From Candidatus Edwardsbacteria bacterium RifOxyA12_full_54_48 (GTDB lineage Bacteria; Edwardsbacteria; AC1; EtOH8): 64,000 nucleotides of DNA. The translations under genes were made by a program, and so were the position numbers. Of this stretch, positions 62,203-64,000 are shown one piece after another. The stretch's first letter is position 1. Each line of letters begins with the position of its first letter. The DNA lies in contig MFFN01000004.1 of NCBI GenBank assembly GCA_001777915.1, positions 163,615-227,614 of the forward strand, read 5' to 3'. The notes below the pieces were generated by a model, which was given only the letters and a program-made list of their open reading frames with translations, was not told the origin of the DNA and ran no database searches.

Positions 62203-62294
62203 GGATTCCTGCTCCCCGCCTTCGCGAGGACAAGCTTCGCAGGAATGACAAAGAGATTGCTTCGTATATAAACAGAATAGTCTCCTCGCAATGA
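62203..62294. repeat. GGAATGACA-type dispersed repeat block
   Basis: GGATTCCTG...CAGGAATGACA, then ATTGCTTCG and CTCGCAATGACT, closely resembling the block at 33800-33870 (GATTCCTG...CAGGAATGACAA, GGATTGCTTCG, CACGCAATGAC). The hairpin arms TTCCTG and CAGGAA are kept while the loop differs. Such blocks recur in intergenic DNA of some uncultured lineages (general knowledge, not checked here). Confidence 0.6.
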
Positions 62295-62443
62295 CTATTC
62301 AACCAAGGGAATGTACTTTGTGTTCCCTTCGACAGGCTCAGCCAACGGGCTCAGGACATCCCTCTAGTTCTCCCCTTCTTAGGGGAGATACGGGCCAAGC
62401 AAGAAAAAGTCTTTGTGTCTTGGTGTCTTAGTGGCAAAAACCC

Positions 62444-63574
62444 CTACGGAGCGAAGTCCGCCAATATCGTATCCGACAGCAGCAGCCCTTCGATATTCAG
62501 TCGCACCCGGCCGCCCTCCTTCTCCAGGTAATAATTCTCCTCCAGCTTCCGCCACACCTTGGGCAAATATTTGGCCGGCGCCATCCCCCACTTCTTTTCA
62601 AACTCCCCGACGGCGATCCCATCGACCATCCTTAACCCCAGAAATATGGCTTCAAAGATCCGCTGATCGCGGGTAAGGGTCTCCTCCATCTCCACCGGGC
62701 TGTTTCCATTTTTCAGCGCAGCGATGTACTGGGCGGGATCCTTTTGGTTGGCCCAGCGTTTTCCGTCCAGATGGGAATGGGCCCCGGCCCCGAAACCCAG
62801 ATAATCCCCGCCCATCCAGTAATTGAGGTTATGCCGTGACCGGAAATTTTTTCTGGCGAAGTTTGACACCTCGTAATGCTGATACCCGGCAGAGCCCATG
62901 GTCTCGATGGCCGCCAGGTACATCTCCTCCTCCAGCTCCTCGGATGCCGGAGTGAACCGGCCCTGCTCTTTCTGGCGGGTGAACTCGGTGTCCGGCTCGT
63001 AGGTCAGCGAATACAAAGAGATATGCTCCGGCCCTAGGTCTAAGGCCCTAGCCAGGTCAGTTTCCCAATTTTCCAAAGACTGGCCCGGCAAAGCGAAGAT
63101 CAGGTCCAGGCTGATGTTCCCAAAGCCCGTCTGCCGGGCATCGCGGAAGGCCGCCAAGGCCTGCTCGGCGGTATGGCGGCGGCCCATCAGTTTTAAAAGA
63201 TCGGGGTCGAAGGACTGCACTCCCAGGCTTAAGCGATCGAAGCCGGCCTCGCGCAGGTCGGATAGTTTGTAGATGTCCACCGTCCCGGGATTGGCCTCGA
63301 TGGTCGTCTCGCAGTCATCGCCGATCGGGCCGATATTTTCCCTGACCGTCCCCAGAATATCCTTGAGCTGTCTGACTGAAAGCAGGCTGGGCGTTCCCCC
63401 GCCGAAGTAAATGGTTTTCAGAATATCGATCCCCGATTTCCGATTTCCGATTTCCTTTAAGATGGCCTGACAGTATCTCTCAGCCTCGACATCTGAAGCC
63501 AGCGGTCGGGAGTTGAACCCGCAGTACCCGCATTTGGCCAGGCAGAAGGGAATATGGATGTAAACGCTGTTCAT
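62444..63574 (-). CDS. hemW: HemW-like radical SAM protein (coproporphyrinogen III oxidase family)
   Basis: The 376-aa protein starts MNSVYIHIPFCLAKCGYCGF, with the radical SAM cysteines Cys11, Cys15 and Cys18; an ATG six codons earlier is less likely. Other hallmarks are FGGGTPSLLS, the EANPGTVD segment, RLSLGVQSFDPDLLKLMGRRHT, DLIFALPGQS and HYEVSNFA. HemW is a haem chaperone that resembles HemN but lacks its oxidase activity; the lack of the N-terminal extension fits HemW. It is convergent with the helicase across a repeat-rich gap and next to the divergent tRNA-Leu. Confidence 0.93.
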   Translation of the reverse strand: MNSVYIHIPFCLAKCGYCGFNSRPLASDVEAERYCQAILKEIGNRKSGIDILKTIYFGGGTPSLLSVRQLKDILGTVRENIGPIGDDCETTIEANPGTVDIYKLSDLREAGFDRLSLGVQSFDPDLLKLMGRRHTAEQALAAFRDARQTGFGNISLDLIFALPGQSLENWETDLARALDLGPEHISLYSLTYEPDTEFTRQKEQGRFTPASEELEEEMYLAAIETMGSAGYQHYEVSNFARKNFRSRHNLNYWMGGDYLGFGAGAHSHLDGKRWANQKDPAQYIAALKNGNSPVEMEETLTRDQRIFEAIFLGLRMVDGIAVGEFEKKWGMAPAKYLPKVWRKLEENYYLEKEGGRVRLNIEGLLLSDTILADFAP

Positions 63575-63686
63575 ATTTGGATATGATAGCACACCGAAAT
63601 ATCAAAGGCAACTTTCATTTTACTGCCCGGTGGCCGCAAAAGGATATTTTGCCGATATGCGACCCGGGCTTTAACGCAATTACTGA

Positions 63687-63715
63687 TTGACAAAACCGGC
63701 TTCTTTTGCTATCCT
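63687..63715 (+). promoter_or_regulatory. Promoter of tRNA-Leu
   Basis: TTGACA (63687-63692), 17 bp, TATCCT (63710-63715), starting transcription about 8-10 bp before the mature tRNA. The surrounding CTGATTGACAAAAC is shared base for base with the promoter at 59135. Confidence 0.75.
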
Positions 63716-63729
63716 TAGGCATCTCTTGG

Positions 63730-63816
63730 GCCGGTGTGGTGAAACTGGTAGACGCAGTGGACTCAAAATCCACCGGTAGCAATACCATGGGGGTTCGATT
63801 CCCTCCACCGGCACCA
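63730..63816 (+). tRNA. tRNA-Leu (anticodon CAA)
   Basis: The 87-nt gene has acceptor arms GCCGGTG and CACCGGC followed by encoded ACCA, a D arm with GGTAGAC, the anticodon stem/loop GTGGA-CTCAAAA-TCCAC giving anticodon CAA, a long class II variable arm (CGGTAGCAATACCATG), and GGTTCGATTCC as T arm. This decodes UUG. A promoter lies just upstream. The last 184 bases of the window after it contain no gene that I can identify. Confidence 0.95.
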
Positions 63817-64000
63817 GTTTGGCTCCACCGGCTAGCGGTAGCCCGCCGCAGGCAGACACCATCTTGATCGTGCTGGGCTGTTGTTCATCGCATTAGGATA
63901 CCATAGCGCCCACGGTGGAAAACACTGAACTTCTGGGGGTTCTGCGCCGGCAGTTTTAATGACAGTCCCGCGACGGCGCATCCGCCGCCGAATGATTCAA

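Noticed and set aside
62300..62443. Possible CRISPR or tandem repeat in the gap before hemW
   Set aside because: The repeated-looking words (GGGGAGA, CAAGCAAAAA) are not regularly spaced; they are fragments of dispersed repeats.
63680..63862. 60-codon minus-strand frame over tRNA-Leu
   Set aside because: It is the antisense of the tRNA gene and its promoter.

Overview
The window looks like a chromosome segment from a diderm bacterium of the FCB type (Bacteroidetes/Fibrobacteres relatives and candidate lineages such as Edwardsbacteria). This is inference. It rests on lipoproteins with lipoboxes, an outer-membrane DUF5916-type protein, two large secreted proteins ending in FlgD/Por-type (T9SS-like) sorting domains, and many small dispersed repeats between genes. 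No phage, insertion sequence, CRISPR array or rRNA operon was seen; there is one tRNA (Leu, CAA). Housekeeping promoters are near-consensus TTGACAaa-N16/18-TATAAT.

Positions 1-44,400 are almost all on the minus strand. From left to right: a lipoprotein, a class II aldolase, and two ABC exporter half-transporters around a cyclophilin (27-6040); two tiny lysine-rich protein genes (6198-6395) and a polysaccharide deacetylase; rpsU on the plus strand, apparently starting at ACG; a UbiA-type prenyltransferase, ksgA and a TatD/radical-SAM fusion; a decayed outer-membrane protein gene; two secreted multidomain proteins (12.2-18.6 kb); rpoD-dnaG; an accessory stretch with AT-rich orphans (22.3-27 kb), one carrying a HEPN-like motif; mutS2, a four-helix-bundle gene, cvpA, rsmE, dnaJ, dnaK and grpE, with an AT-rich lipoprotein gene between dnaK and dnaJ; transketolase; and a signalling block with a sensor kinase broken by an in-frame TGA and a PAS-PAS-GGDEF-(degenerate HD-GYP) protein.

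Positions 44,577-51,215 are the most coherent accessory region: about 17 plus-strand genes forming a thiol-redox and oxygen-defence island. It holds an ECF sigma factor with a soluble zinc anti-sigma protein, thioredoxin, a two-domain disulfide oxidoreductase, a ferredoxin, thioredoxin reductase, desulfoferrodoxin, rubrerythrin, OsmC, a thioredoxin-like lipoprotein, a peroxiredoxin and several tiny cysteine-bearing membrane proteins. A matching promoter sequence with identical spacing sits before both the sigma gene and trxA, so the sigma factor probably drives itself and the island.

After the island come a TetR regulator whose likely operator (CAAACGTTTG) recurs before a small exported protein, a DUF5916 outer-membrane protein, an isochorismatase-family hydrolase, a nucleotidyltransferase, a convergent lactate-permease-family gene, a nitroreductase, a polyferredoxin-type membrane protein that may be expressed from a leaderless mRNA, a DEAD-box helicase followed by a run of four hairpins, a HemW-like radical SAM protein and tRNA-Leu. 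Gaps of 300-600 bases (58.6-59.1 kb, 61.8-62.4 kb) contain dispersed repeats and hairpins rather than genes.
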